A stretch of DNA of 64,000 bases from Chrysoporthe austroafricana (GCA_001051155.2 JYIP02000005.1:3038001-3102000), one strand, 5' to 3'; positions 22,963 through 34,924 are shown, numbered from the stretch's first letter. Notes: generated from the sequence alone by a model not told the origin. Made by a program: numbers and translations.

Positions 22963-24413
22963 AGCAGTGTTCTTCTACAACCACAATGAGGGTGGCAAGA
23001 AGGACACCTTTCCGCCACCTAATCATCATAATCGCTACAACGCATCATCGGGTCAAGGCGTTCTAGGTGTCCAAAAGCAAGGCGCTAGCCGAGGTAGGGG
23101 CGGCTCTTCCGGTGAACTGGGTCTCGAGGAGAGCGGCTCGAGCGAGGACGACGACCCCGACATCTAGCGACGGCGACGGCGGCCTATCCCCTGTTGCCTG
23201 GTCCTATGAGAGATAGTGGATTAGGATTCCATCCTACGGAGGGGTCTGTTTTTATCGCTCTCGATAGCTGGAAGTCTTGAATGTTCTTTGGGAAGTAGGA
23301 TTGAGGATTCCCATCCATCTCCGTAGATTGAGGGGCAATGGGTCAAGAGGGTGGCCGCCGTCTGATGAGGCTTGCGAACACATTGATGCGCAGCAGACAG
23401 AGCTAGCATATCAAGGTGAAGAGATGATCATAAGACAGATAGCATGTGCTCAAGATAACAGTTGCACCAACTTCACCATCCAGGACTTTTGTACATGACG
23501 CACGAGGTAGATTTTACAAGCCGGCAGGCATTTGATACGTTTTTTTCTCAGGAATGACCCTTTATTATTATTCTTGCACGGAAGCTACCTAGTATCTACC
23601 AATACGTGTCTACCAATACGGTGCAGCGGGCCAAGAAGAAAGGAAGAAAAATCGCTCGTGACCGAAGTAAAGTTCTGACTTTCGGGGTTTCTTTTTGAAT
23701 GCTAAAGTCGGGTGAGAGGCGGTAGGATGGATAGGTACACGTACACAACCAGGCATCAGTCGCTCAAATGCCGAATCCTCGTCTACTCGGAAGAGATCGA
23801 ACGTTGGCCCGTCCATCGAATGCTGGTGCTAGAATGTTCACACGTTTCTGAGTATTGAGGGACGTGGCTAGTCGACGAACCGCCCGTCGAATGAGAAAGA
23901 AGATGTTGAAGAGAATGTCCAGCGCTCAGAACGTCGTGGATGAGCGAGACGAGGCTGTAGGATTGCCTGTTTGGTCCGGAGTGTGTCATCTTGCCCACCA
24001 CGACAGTAAGTCGGAGACGGTTGCCGTACGTACTAGTGGCGACACGAATGCCTCAAAGCATGCTTCCTCGCACCCCTTCCCATGCCTCGACCGCAGGTCG
24101 ATCGAGACACCGCTAGAACGGGAAACGCCGCGGCCACCCGTGAGTCTGAGCCTCTGTTATATACTCCTTAGTAGTTTCGTTCGCGATGCTGTCAGCAGCC
24201 GCACAGCATTTGTGCTTTGCTTTGTATGGGTGGGAACCGTCTGCGTTGCTGAAGCGGAGGCACTCTGGGTTGTTGGGGAGAAACCCTTTAGTATGGGCAA
24301 GTGAAGGTAAAGAGGTACCTCACAATCTCGCTGTCCTCGCTACCGGAGTACAGAGAGGTGCCTAGCCTCTTCATGACTCCACCTACGTCCCTGCCGGATG
24401 CAAGGAAGTGCCT
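22963..24413. other. intergenic between convergent RLI1 and Prp40
   Basis: This spacer between two convergent genes should hold both 3' UTRs. An open frame of about 150 codons at 23855-24304 (+) has no recognisable domain and no intron or promoter support, so I do not call it. No repeat or RNA gene was seen. Confidence 0.55.
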
Positions 24414-27109
24414 TTAGTCCTCCTCAATTTCGCCCTCTTCGCTGCCAGAGTGGACGCCCGAGGGCTCTTCCTTTGGTGGCGGCTGGGGAGACCTAGTTCT
24501 CAGACGGCCATCACGACGGGGGGTACGCTCACGAGGTGAAAAATCAGTCTTCAATCTCTGTGTCTGATGTTAGTGCTGGGTCCATGAACGAACAAGCATC
24601 CGAAGATGACATACCTTCGAGTCCCTAGAGTCCGGACGACGTTCGTCATCATCGTCCGCGCGACGCCTTCTCGGCAGGCTCGGCTTCTCGTCGCCATAAT
24701 TCAGGTTGTCGACATCTCGTTCAACAATACGGCGACGGTAAGACCGCTCACGCTCTTCCTCACGATCACGCCGCTCCCGTTCATAGTGACTCAGCGGCTC
24801 ATCTCGGCGCGAGCGCGGCGGGCGGTCGTAATCACGGTCGCGTTCTCGCTCGCGATCCCGGTCCCGGTCACGGTCTCGGTCACGGTCACGGTCACGGTCC
24901 CGATCCCGGTCTCTGTAACGGTCCCCTCGATCACGATCACGGTCACGATCACGGTCACGATCACGATCACGATCCCTCTCTCTGTCCCGGTAGTCACGAT
25001 CATCATGTCCGCCTGATGACCTGTGGTCTGACAGTAGTGTTTCGGCCATGCTAGACTTGCGGTAGTTCCGTTCACGTTCGGCAATAGCCTTGCGGCGATC
25101 GGCCTCGTAGAGATCCGGCTCCGGGCTGCGGGACCTGGTGTGTCCCCTGCGATGAGATCGCTCACCTCGATCTCTCTCGCGCTCTCTATCCTTATCTCGA
25201 TATCGATCGCGCGACCGGTCGCGTCGTCGCTGTCGATCTCTCTCCTTTTCCAGTTCTTCTTCCTTCTCCCTCAGGCGGCGCATGTGCTTGTCAAAAGCGG
25301 TACGACGCGCGTCCTCTGAGACTACCGCCTGAAACTCAGGAGCCTTTTCAAGGCGGGCTCTGACCTTTTCGTAAGTGTCTTTCAAAGTGATTGGGGGTTC
25401 CAGATGTTTCATGTACGATCTCAAATCGTCAATAGCCCGACGCTGCTGACGCTCAGTCTGGCGATCGTCCTCAGGTTTCGCCTTCCTCTCCTGGAGCTAC
25501 AACACGTTGTTAGTGATTGTCAAGAATTGTTGGAGACCACCAAGCACTTACTTTCTCAAAGATGAACTTCAAGACACCCGGATCAATGTTAGCAGTACGA
25601 CGATCTTCCTTCATCGCTGCAAGGAAATCCTGAAAGTCGGTCTTGGGAGTGATCTCGAACCGTTTGTCCTGCGTGCATGTCAGTATTTGCGGTTAAAGTC
25701 AGGGGCTGAGCAGACTTACATGAACCACGTCCGTAACGTCGTTGCGCGTCCCACGAAGGCCCCGCTCCTCTTCCTCTACCAGGTCCCAGAACAGTTCTTG
25801 TGGAGTCGAGCCATTTTGGCCGATCATGGCAACATAACGTTCATCGTTCTCAATGAGTGGCAAGACTTGACTCCACTTCGTACCCGCCTTGATCTTGTTA
25901 TCCGATTTGAGTTCTTTGAGGAGGTTCAAGAAGCCATCGCGATTTTGACGCTCCTTTCTTTGCTTCTTCGCCTTCTGAGCCTGCCTCGTGTCGTTGAATG
26001 TGCGCTCCACAGCTTTCATGTGGTTTTGAAAGACAGTCAGGATATCAAATTTGCTCAGGGACTTGTACTTCTCATCACTTTGAAACGGCTGTGTACCGGA
26101 GATGATCTCCTGGGCTTCAGACCAGCGTGTGTATGGCGCCAGGTTGAGCTTGGGTAGGAGATCGATCAGACCATCCATGGCGCTCTTGCGCAAAGAGGCC
26201 TTCTGCTCCCGGTGAGTCTTCTTGAGATCAACGATATAGTCCTCAAAGAGCTGGCGACGTTCTCCCTCATTATTCGTCGAGCGGAAAATGGTCTCGCCCT
26301 CAATCATGGGTCGGGCCGTCTTCCATCTCGTGTAGTGCTTGATCTCAGGGTGGCTTCTCAGCATCGTGGCAAAGTCAGCACGGAGCTTGGTCAGTCTCTC
26401 CTTGGCCTTCTCTTTGTCCTGGGCGATCACATCACTGCAATACCTCTCGAAGGCGACCTTCCTATCCCGGGGATCCTTAATCGCCCTATACTGAGGGTCC
26501 CTCACAATAGCGCGGAGCGTCTGCTCCCAATCCCAATCAGGCTGAACACCACTACGGCGGAGGAGCTTGACGAAAGCAGCCTCGGCCTCCTCGGCCGAGG
26601 CGTACTCGGGCTCCTCGCTGGCGGGTACAAACTGTTGAGCTCGTAGATCGTTTCCGAAGGTCAGCTGTCGAGATTCGCCGATCGGCTCGCGTTGGTCGCG
26701 AAATCGATCGAAACCCTGACTACCAGAGCCACCGGGTGTGGGAAAGGGGCTTGGAGTGGCAGGAGTTGTCGGGGTATCTGTCGCCCCAAGAGCCCGCTTG
26801 TAGACATCTGGCATCTCCCATGAGCTCGTCTTGGTCTCCGTATTGTACCAATATTTCCTGCCGCCTTCGGCGGTGTACTCTTTCCACGGCTGGTTCGCGA
26901 GGGCGCGCTGTGCGAGGCGTTAGCGAGTGTCTATCTGGGGCTTTCTGGAGGGCTAGGCTCACCTCTGCCGGGGTCATCATCTCCTCGGGCTTCGTCCATT
27001 GTGTCTGCTTGGTGATATTGTTGTAATAATACACGCGATTGTCGGGAGTGCGATGTTCCTGCCAGGCGGCAGCCCCGGGGCTGGGGAACGGCGCATGCAT
27101 GCCGTTCAT
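24414..27109 (-). CDS. PRP40: pre-mRNA-processing factor Prp40 (WW and FF domains)
   Basis: U1 snRNP-associated splicing factor that bridges the 5' splice site to branch-point proteins and to the polymerase CTD. I predict five exons: 27109-26963, 26907-25720, 25668-25552, 25496-24615 and 24557-24414. About 825 residues result. The two N-terminal WW domains are [17 protein letters not shown]...W (exon 1) and [16 protein letters not shown]...W (start of exon 2). A helical array of FF domains follows (first near [20 protein letters not shown], later FLNLLKELK...W and [13 protein letters not shown]). The tail is strongly charged, with long Arg-Asp dipeptide runs (about 24840-24990), and ends in EEGEIEED. 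The last intron offers two acceptors 6 nt apart (24564 and 24558), both in frame. The start chosen is [11 protein letters not shown]; a methionine at 27163 is possible. Head-to-head with Trs65. Confidence 0.95.
24835..24990 (-). repeat. degenerate hexanucleotide repeat coding Arg-Asp dipeptides
   Basis: On the + strand the sequence is a chain of CGGTCA/CGATCA/CGGTCC hexamers. Read on the minus strand it encodes alternating R and D residues in the Prp40 tail. Slight unit variation suggests an old array kept for its charge pattern. Confidence 0.85.
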
Positions 27110-27624
27110 TATGACCTCTGCAGCTGTTGCTCCGAGACGATCCAAGATTCGAAGGGGATACAAGGACTGCGCTGATGGAGATCCGAGGTCAGAGATTTAC
27201 GGAATCGGCACGAAGACCATCACCAGGGAGCCCACAAAGCAGACCTTGAAGTGCGCTGGAGGTTGTTGGGCTGTGGGCGTCGGGTGAAGGAGAAAAAGAA
27301 AACTGAGGTTGGCCGCAAACATTGAGAGCGGGAACAGCGCAGCACGGGCCACAACTTGCTCAATTTGGCGTTTCCCAGGGTTGTACCTCCGTACCTCCAC
27401 ACCTAGGGACCCCCTGGACAGCCCCACCAGGAGCTCTTCGACCCCTGGCCTGGCGATTCGATGCGATAACCTCCCTCGTGCTCCTGCGACAACACCAGGC
27501 CTGCTGCTATACAGCTGACTATCTACACTTCAGTGATTCCACAGCGCCCTTGGATCGTTCAGCTATTTTGCGATAGGACGACTTGACCATGGTATAGGTT
27601 TGGCGCATCTGGAGAAACTGCAAA
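27110..27624. promoter_or_regulatory. bidirectional promoter Prp40 / TRS65
   Basis: Only 515 bp separate the two divergent start codons, so this interval must hold both promoters and 5' UTRs. I see no clear TATA box. A minimal upstream frame ATG-GTA-TAG (27589-27597) lies 27 nt before the TRS65 start. Confidence 0.6.
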
Positions 27625-29593
27625 ATGGCAGTGCCCTCCCAGACCGAAGACACTGCTGTAGACGCTGGAGATTCTGCCTTCCTGGGACAGTCATACCTAA
27701 CCTACATAATACCCTTCGGAACCGATATCGATGTGAAGGAGGAGGTAGAAAACGCCATTGTCAACAGCCAACCTCTGGCGGACATAGAGTCCAGGCCATG
27801 GCTTCTCTTCGGTATGAAGCCCTCCTGCACGCTGCTCCGCCCCTGAAGTTCCCTCGTCTCACAATACTCATTCATAGATGCCAGATGAAACCGTCGACAT
27901 CTTCCTGATACTCAAAACCCATGGCCTGACGGATGAGAAGTTGAAATACTACTCGAAGAGACTCCTGCTATCAGTTCAGGCGCAAGTCATCAACGCTCCC
28001 TCGTCAGACAGAGCCGATACGACGCCTGCGTCCGAGGTGATATACAATGGGGAGCTCGAGGATGTGGAAAGCCCGATCGCTACAATCGACGGCGGAGGCA
28101 ATGTTGCTGAGGCGGGGTCCACAAAATACACCATCTGGAAGACCTCTGTCTTCCTGACACGACCAAGGCTGCGGCTCTTCGGACCTTCAATCGTGTTTAC
28201 GGCGACAGGGAGCCTGAGGCCCGATGCAGCGCACTTCGGGGGCCAGCACGATGGATATCTCGAGAGCGGCGTGCCTTCGGGGCTTAACCTGCTCGAGTCT
28301 TTCGCCCGAGATCCCCTACTCGCAGGTGTCAAGCCTCGACTGTCGGCAGTACGAGTGTCGCGGGTTGCGCCGGCTACGCAGATCACCAAGGACTCGTTCC
28401 CCATGCTCAGGGGCTTGCACAATCTGTCCAAGAAGATCTACCCGGCAGTCCACACACGGGTGCGCTTTTCGCGGCCAAATGCCATACCGCCCAGTCCGGC
28501 GATAATAGCGCTGCTGGAGATCGACTTCACGCCCTACTTCGACTGTGTCATCACCGTGGACAAGATCGACCTGAATATACCGGATGGTCAGGTTGAGGAC
28601 CTCAACGACAGCACTGGCCTCGATCTTCCTCTCCAGTGCGTTGCCCATGACCACCTCACCTTGATGTACCGTCTTGCACCCAAGGGAAGCGACGTTCCCT
28701 CCAAGACCCCGAATCGCGAACTGTTCATTTCGATCGAGTGCACAGCACTTGTGAAGCCCGAAACCTGCAAACCAAAACTTCGCATGGCATGGTCTACGGT
28801 ACTCGACTTCACTCTTCCTGTGAACCCCGGCTTCGGCACAGGCGTGACCAAGCCCTTCCAAAGATCTCACCGCCCCACGCAGCTCTCAATCGGCGACGGC
28901 GCGAGCTTCGTCCTGCCGTCTGTCGCCCGTCCGGACTCGATCCCTAGCCTCGAGGCCGCGACCGACCGCTCGCTAGCCATTGACAATAACATCCCGGAGT
29001 TCGGAATCACCATGACTTTTACTGCGCAGCCGGGACCTGTTTACCCGGGCGACGAATTCGTATGGACGGTCTTCGTGGTCAACCGCGTCTTGGGCGCCGC
29101 GGCACCTGCCGGGCCCACCGCCACCGCGCAACCGCCACCGCGTAAGCTCGCCCTCGTGGCAGTCCCCAAGCGGCGGCGGAACGACATGCGCGTCGTGCGA
29201 CCGCCCTCCACAGCCGGCGCACGACGCAAATCCGTCGCTGCCGTGGTGCACAGCAACACCCATCATGGCCACGGCCACGGCCACGGCCACAGCGCCGATG
29301 CCGACACGGACACCGCATCTCTCGAAGTAGCAGACGCGGTCGTCGACGAGAACATTGTGCACGCCATGCAGCACAGCAGCCTCGTGGACAGCACAGAGGT
29401 GGTGTGTCTGTCTGCAGACGTGCGCGTGGGCCCGCTGGCACCGAACGCATGCCATGTCGTTGAGATGCGATTCCTGGCGCTGAAGGAGGGCATCGTCGGG
29501 ATCGAGTGCGTGCGGGTGGTAGATCTGGGGAGCCAGGAGCATGTGGATATCAGGGAGCTACCGGTTGTGGTTGTGGAGAGGAGGGGAGACTAA
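27625..29593 (+). CDS. TRS65: TRAPPII complex subunit Trs65
   Basis: Subunit specific to TRAPPII, the Golgi exchange factor for Ypt31/32-type Rab GTPases. I predict two exons: 27625-27811 and 27885-29593, about 631 residues. The acceptor at 27884 turns LLFG plus ATGAAACC into LLFGDETVDIF, the form expected for the family; the AG eight nt upstream would hit a stop. Conserved blocks I recognise are SYLTYIIPFGTDIDVKEE, INAPSSDRADTTPASE, SGVPSGLNLLESFARDP, RLSAVRVSRVAP, HTRVRFSRPN and IIALLEIDFTPYFDC. The C-terminal beta-rich half ends in CHVVEMRFLALKEGIVGIE, typical of immunoglobulin-like trafficking domains. An unusual insertion around 29100-29330 carries an RRK/RRR basic stretch and a His-Gly run. 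Identification is from sequence memory of the Trs65 family. Confidence 0.88.
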
Positions 29594-30224
29594 CTGGGCT
29601 CCAATGGGTGCATTGCGACAATGGAGAGAGGCTGTAGATGTTACGGACGGCTGCGGTGCATCTCGGGATGGCTGTGTATGTGTAACCCATAAACCATAAT
29701 CGTAGAGAACGAAATGCGAATTTCATGTCACCATTACGCCCTTCGGCCCCTGTCCGAGATCCCCATGTACATGCACATATTTTGCTTTGAATTTCTCTAT
29801 TTCTTGCCGACTAAGTGTCAGCATAACTTAATGTCAGGGGTATCTTGTATGCCATGTACTCTACGTATGTATGTCATCCTTCCTGCATGCTCCGCAAAAC
29901 TTGGGCAGGGAAACAAGAACGCCGTGGTGATGCAAATTTCGTACCTGTCCCCGAAATCCGTACACCTTTCACTCCCAAGGTCAGATGATGGACGCGAGAC
30001 GCCACCGCCGCCAGCCATCTCTGTGGCATAGGCTTCTTCACAAAGCAAGAAGACATATTCCCGTCCGTCCATCTCTTAAGACAGACACTGATAACCTTGG
30101 CTAGTGACGCAAATAGACTCGCACGGAGTTGCCGTACTGGATGAACCTCCTATAGTACCTGATCAAGCAAAGCAATGCAACGCCGCTCGATGTTAGTCAT
30201 CTGATTCGCCATCAAGCAAGGTCA
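29594..30224. other. intergenic between convergent TRS65 and SLD3
   Basis: This short convergent spacer should hold both 3' UTRs. Sequence after 29690 is lower in GC than the coding DNA. I see no gene, repeat or RNA element. Confidence 0.55.
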
Positions 30225-33200
30225 TCAAAATAGGTCATCATAGTCATTATTCCAGCCCATCTGCTCATACAGTGTCGGGACCGCCTGGTGGGTGAAGCTG
30301 GTGTTGTCGGTCTGTGTCGTTTCTACTGCCTCAACCAGGGCGGAAGTTGGAGCCTTCTTAGCCGGTGTAGCGAAGAGGACGTTCGTAGTAGGGCGGGTAT
30401 CAGGAGGTGTCGATGTGATGTTTTCATCCGCGAATGTCGGAAGGAGGGTTGCTCGCTGTTTGGCAGGGGTTTCGAAGATCCGCGGCAGGACTGGGGATGA
30501 GGGCTCAATGTCGTGCTCTTCTAGAATGGGAGGATGGTTTTGAGAAAGTGTCGCTTTCTTTCTGGACATGATAGGAGATGATGGTGGGATGGAAGTATCG
30601 TTCGCGGCTGATTTTGAAAATTGAAGCATGCCCATTCGGGCTGCCGCTGGTGTCGCACACACCTTGTCTGGAGTGCTGGCTATATGAAAAGCTGCTAGAT
30701 CGTCTCGTAGGTCATCACGGAAGCCTTTTCTAGGCGCCGTGGAGGGGATGAAGGAGCTGGATGATGGTATCACGTCAAACCCTGCCCTCTGTATTGGCGG
30801 GTTGATGGTTCCGTAACTTCGAGTGTCTCCCGCCATGGCGTCTCTGAAGCGGAAGTTTGCTGGGGTTGCTTTGACTTGAACCCTACTGGCAGCCGCAGCA
30901 TTGCGGACGGGCTTCTTTTGTTCTGCACCTTCCTGTCAGTACGAGAAGCATTGAGAACACAGGATAGGTCGTGGACTTACTCCGTGGATGAGAGGAGCTT
31001 GATACCCCCGTACGTTTCTCTACCTCTTCCACAATCGATTTGCCTGCCAACTGTCTATTCGGCTTCTTCAATGCCGAAATGGCCTCCTTCAATTCTGCTT
31101 CCACCTTGAGTTTCTTCTGCGCTTTGAGCTCTTCAGCACTAGCGCTGGATACGCTCCTCGAAAGGATGTTACGCGATCTTTCCCTCAGAGAACCATCTCC
31201 ATGCGGAATTCGGTCCAAGCCTAGCGGCTCGCTTGCCTCACGCTTCAGGCCCGGAATGGCAGCAGGTGTGGCAGATCGCATCCTTGCTAGCACGTCGACT
31301 GGTCGGCGTGATGCTTTTCGTCTCTGTTGATCGCTTTCGAACACTTTCTCGAGTGACTTGGGAACAATCGCCGGCGCAGGCCGCTTTGCAGCAGACCCGG
31401 GTTTCGCCGTGATCTTTGTGGCCGCGGGGGCTGCAGTATTCTTCGTCCTGGGCGGAGATGCGGCGACTGGTCCGCCTAGCTTTTTGTTGAGGTCTGCACA
31501 CAGGTCGGGAAGCCGTCCAACGAAGCTGACATTGTTAGCCCATAGTACCAGACAGCTTTCTCCAGGTCCACTTACAATGGCACGATGATATCTATACAGA
31601 AGTCCTTCAGCGGATCTGAATCCGCCCTGACCTCTCGAGAGCCCTGGCCACTCTTTGCTTGCGCTTCCGCCGCAATCATTTTCATCTCATCTAGTGTAGT
31701 AGACTGCCAGATGCTCATCCGATCAGCGTGTAAGTTGACCAGCAGGGAATAATCATGCTTATCCTTTTTCTTCAACGCAGGCCCGACGGATTTTTCCTTG
31801 GGCACGTCCTCAACTGGCATGCCGGGAAGCAGACTGTCCTGGGCATCCTGTGATGGGCGTACCGCTTCCAATGCCAATATTTCGAGGAGTATGATCATCT
31901 GCAGTTGTGTCTCTCGAGTGCGCAGGGAAGAAACGTGATATTTGATCTCTTGAGGGTTGACCGACGAGTCGTGCTCTCGTAACTCAGGCTTGTTGAACCT
32001 CCACCACTTCTTCACGTGGTCGACCTCGTTGGTCCACAGGCCGTCCTTCCCTAGCTTCATCTTCTTGGACTTCCTCCGTCTGGGTTTGGATTCCTCCTCG
32101 TCATCGCTGTCCACTAGTATCTTCATGTCTTCGATCAGTGCAGGCACCGTTTCCTTGTATTTCTTGTCGATTTGCGGGATGCCCACCACAAGACCCTTCA
32201 AGAAGTCGACAAGATCGTCCATGTCCAGGTTTGCGTCACAATCAAATTGAAATGCCGACCGGGCCTTGGACAGGGGGCCTTTTGCAAAGTATGCCAGCGA
32301 CCCTTTGGAGTGATAGAGTGCTTGAGAGTACTGTGATCTGATGGTCTGCAAGATGTCTTCGGGAGATGCTTGCGTATCGACATTTGAATCTAGAGGCCCA
32401 GGCTGGGATCCTTGGGGAATGGCAACACTGGAGCCAGCATCCGGATCGGAAGTCGCCAGATCCGTAGCTGCAGGAGCCCCTTGGCCTGCAATCTGGGAAG
32501 AATCGAGCGGTTGGCTCTGTGCTACCTGAGATTCAGGTGGTACGATGGACGTCGTCCTGGGCCGTTTTGACATCATGGACCGCAGCTCCTCGATAGCCTC
32601 TCTCTTCTTCTTGTTGTCCTTGTGCTGGTGAGGAGTAATAGCAGGGACCTCGGCATCCACAGCCTGAGGAGTGCGTGCAGGATGGCATCTGGGCTCGTAA
32701 CAGGCCTCCGCCAGCTGGCTGAGCTTCTCGATGCGCACCCAGCTCCCGAGCTTGCACACAACATAACGACCTGCCTGGGCGCGTTCAACGGCGTACACAT
32801 AACCAGTGGCATCTGATCGGGCGATCAGCACGCTCGGGGCCTGTCGCAGCCGTCCTTCAAGCTCCAAGATGCGGATATGCGACTCGAAGAACCGGCCCGG
32901 GCCAGTTGGGAGCTCTCCAGCTGGGGTGGCCAGATCCAAGCTAGACAGAGAGAGGCATTCGCGGGACAACAACATGAGGGGTTTCAGCACGAGGGGCTTC
33001 TCCGAGGGACCGGCCAGAGAGAGTTCGGGCTGTCGGGCTGTCAATATCAGACGGCCGGGGGACTGACAATCGGGGGGAGGGGCTGACCTTGATGGTGACG
33101 AACGGCTTAAGGAGCTGTTCCATGGAGACAGCGGCAGCGTCATGCTTCCTCTTGCGGGCCTGAGAGGCAAGGGCGTCATGGCCGTCTACGGAGCGGGGGT

Positions 33201-33303
33201 GGGCGCTGGAGCTATACGGGGCGGAGGAGCGTCGAAGCTGGACGGCGGGCTCATTGGATGATCTCGAGCGAGGACGCGACGCGTCCGAACCTCGAATGGA
33301 CAT
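30225..33303 (-). CDS. SLD3: DNA replication initiation regulator Sld3
   Basis: Predicted replication-initiation factor that recruits Cdc45 to Mcm2-7 and, once phosphorylated by CDK, binds Dpb11. I predict four exons: 33303-33088, 33029-31576, 31525-30981 and 30922-30225, about 970 residues. All joins keep frame, though intron 1 and intron 3 each required choosing the second of two nearby acceptors. The Sld3 core is in exon 2: LMLLSRECLSLSSLDL, then the Cdc45-binding helical block ARSAFQFDCDANLDMDDLVDFLKGL, KSKKMKLGKDGL and LQMIILLEILALEA. The last 350 residues are disordered-looking, with many SP/TP sites (SSPVLPR, FETPAKQR, TSTPPD, ATPAKKAP), consistent with CDK control. The end, YEQMGWNNDYDDLF, looks like a short conserved acidic tail. 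The gene is head-to-head with the MAPKKK gene. Confidence 0.9.
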
Positions 33304-33466
33304 GACAGGCCCGGGCGGCTATCCGCCATGGAGAGACATGAAGAGATGTAGAAGACGGATGTTGATAAATATGAACTGGACTCACGCCCTGCCGACACCG
33401 AGCAGGGAGAATCGCGGTCGTGTGCAGCGGCGCTCGCTGCGGTGGTCAGCCAAATTGGCTTGAGGA

Positions 33467-33472
33467 ACGCGT
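33467..33472. promoter_or_regulatory. MCB-like element (ACGCGT) near SLD3
   Basis: A perfect palindromic ACGCGT lies about 165 bp upstream of the SLD3 start codon. ACGCGT is the core site of the MBF factor that drives G1/S genes in yeasts. One hexamer in GC-rich DNA is only suggestive. Confidence 0.35.
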
Positions 33473-34875
33473 ACGCTGTAGGAGAGACGCGGTTGCATCT
33501 TGCTGAGTCCATAGGGCTCCCGGCGCGCCAGCGTTCCCGGTAGTGCCAGGGTCTGGCCCGGGAACCAGGAGCGAGGGCTAGGTCCACTGCAGGGCTGGTG
33601 GCTCAGGGCGTGGCTGGTGCTGCCGACAGTCGCTACTAGGCCGTACCATACATAGTAGTAGTGCGGTAGCACGCTGGCACACAGTAGTACCATGGTACTG
33701 AGGCGCCCACTGTCCCACCCGCGAGGCACCGTCCGACGTCCCACGCCCAACCTCAGCGGGATGGCGTGTTCTGATCTGCACCCAAGGTTCCCTGCCGTGC
33801 GACTGACCTCATGACCAGACAGCCGCATATGGGGAAAAAAGAGAGAGAAAAACCTGGCATCCTCTGGAGGGTGCCTCGGCACAGAGAGAGGGAGAAGGGG
33901 GCAGAGGAGGCCGACGAGGGTGCGACCAAATTTCCGCGTTGGGGTGCCTTCAGCGCAGGTAGCGCAGTTGGCGGGAAATCATGGCATGGCACGGGGAGGC
34001 TAAGGGCCTTGGACGGGCACCACGGGCCAGTCAATCAATCACAATCAGTCAATCAGGCGCGGGCATCGGTTCCAACTATAGCCATCGAGATCTCAAGATC
34101 GCAGCCCCCCTTCACGGCTGCCGGACGAATTGGTCCGCCACAACCGTGCAGTAATACCCTGGCACGCCTGGTACTATAGCGCGTACGCCGCCAGACTGCA
34201 TCTTTCTTGTTTGAGAGGGTTCGTTGCCCTCGACTGCTCCTCCGTGAAAAACCGTCCTCCTCCACGAGCCACAGAGGCTGGTCGTCAGGACCTGAGCTCG
34301 CGTCGAGACCCGGCAACGCTGCTACTGCTGCTGCCGCTGCCGCTGCCGCTGCCGCTGCAATCGCAAATCGCATCGCATCGCATCCGGTCCGCCTCGCCTG
34401 GCTGCTCGCCTCCTCCTCCAGTCCCACCTTTTTGCCACTCCTTTCCAGCCTCTCGCGGCCCCAAAAAGGTTCGAGCCCTTCGCCACACCTGACATGCCCC
34501 CAGGCCGGCAGTAACCGTTAGCCAGATGCTACCATAGTACCTCCCGCGGACTGGAACGCCGCATGATCCTACCGAGAGCACCTGAGCGCTGGTATCTGCC
34601 AACCTTAACGAAATTGGCCCGCCTGCGCCGCCGACCTCTCCAGGGACGCGACGGATCAGAGGCCTCTCCTGGGCCCTGACGCCCACTTTTTCGTCTTCCT
34701 CCTCCAAGCTGCCCAATTCCCGACCGGGCTGCATCTGCCCCTCCTCCTCCGTGCGCCCCGGGGTCGCGGCGTGGAAGGGACTAGAGCTCCTCGGCGAAGA
34801 GGGAGAGCCCTGAGCTGTCGATTCCTCACCACTCAGGAGAGGAGTGCCCCCTGCCCACCGCCTCCCGGGCAACCT

Positions 34876-34907
34876 GCACGCACGCGCGCGCGCACACACG
34901 CACACGG
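34876..34907. repeat. CG/CA dinucleotide repeat before the MAPKKK start
   Basis: Alternating purine-pyrimidine CACG/CGCG/CACA units lie 18-49 bp upstream of the chosen start codon. They code an Ala-Arg/His-Thr run if an upstream in-frame methionine (34844) is used. Confidence 0.8.
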
Positions 34908-34924
34908 ATGCCGACGCCCCAGCC

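Larger units (their letters stand above)
33304..34924. promoter_or_regulatory. divergent promoter region SLD3 / MAPKKK
   Basis: This 1.6-kb spacer holds both promoters. An MCB-like ACGCGT lies at 33467-33472, about 165 bp before the SLD3 start. A GTACCATACATAGTA motif shared with the 47.6-kb spacer lies at 33643-33657. GCTGCC units occur around 34330-34357, and CA/CG dinucleotide repeats lie just before the MAPKKK start. Long open frames here are out of frame with the kinase gene and GC-driven. Confidence 0.55.

Noticed and set aside
23855..24304. 149-codon open frame on + between RLI1 and Prp40
   Set aside because: No recognised domain and it lies in a convergent 3'-UTR spacer; a small gene cannot be excluded without transcripts.
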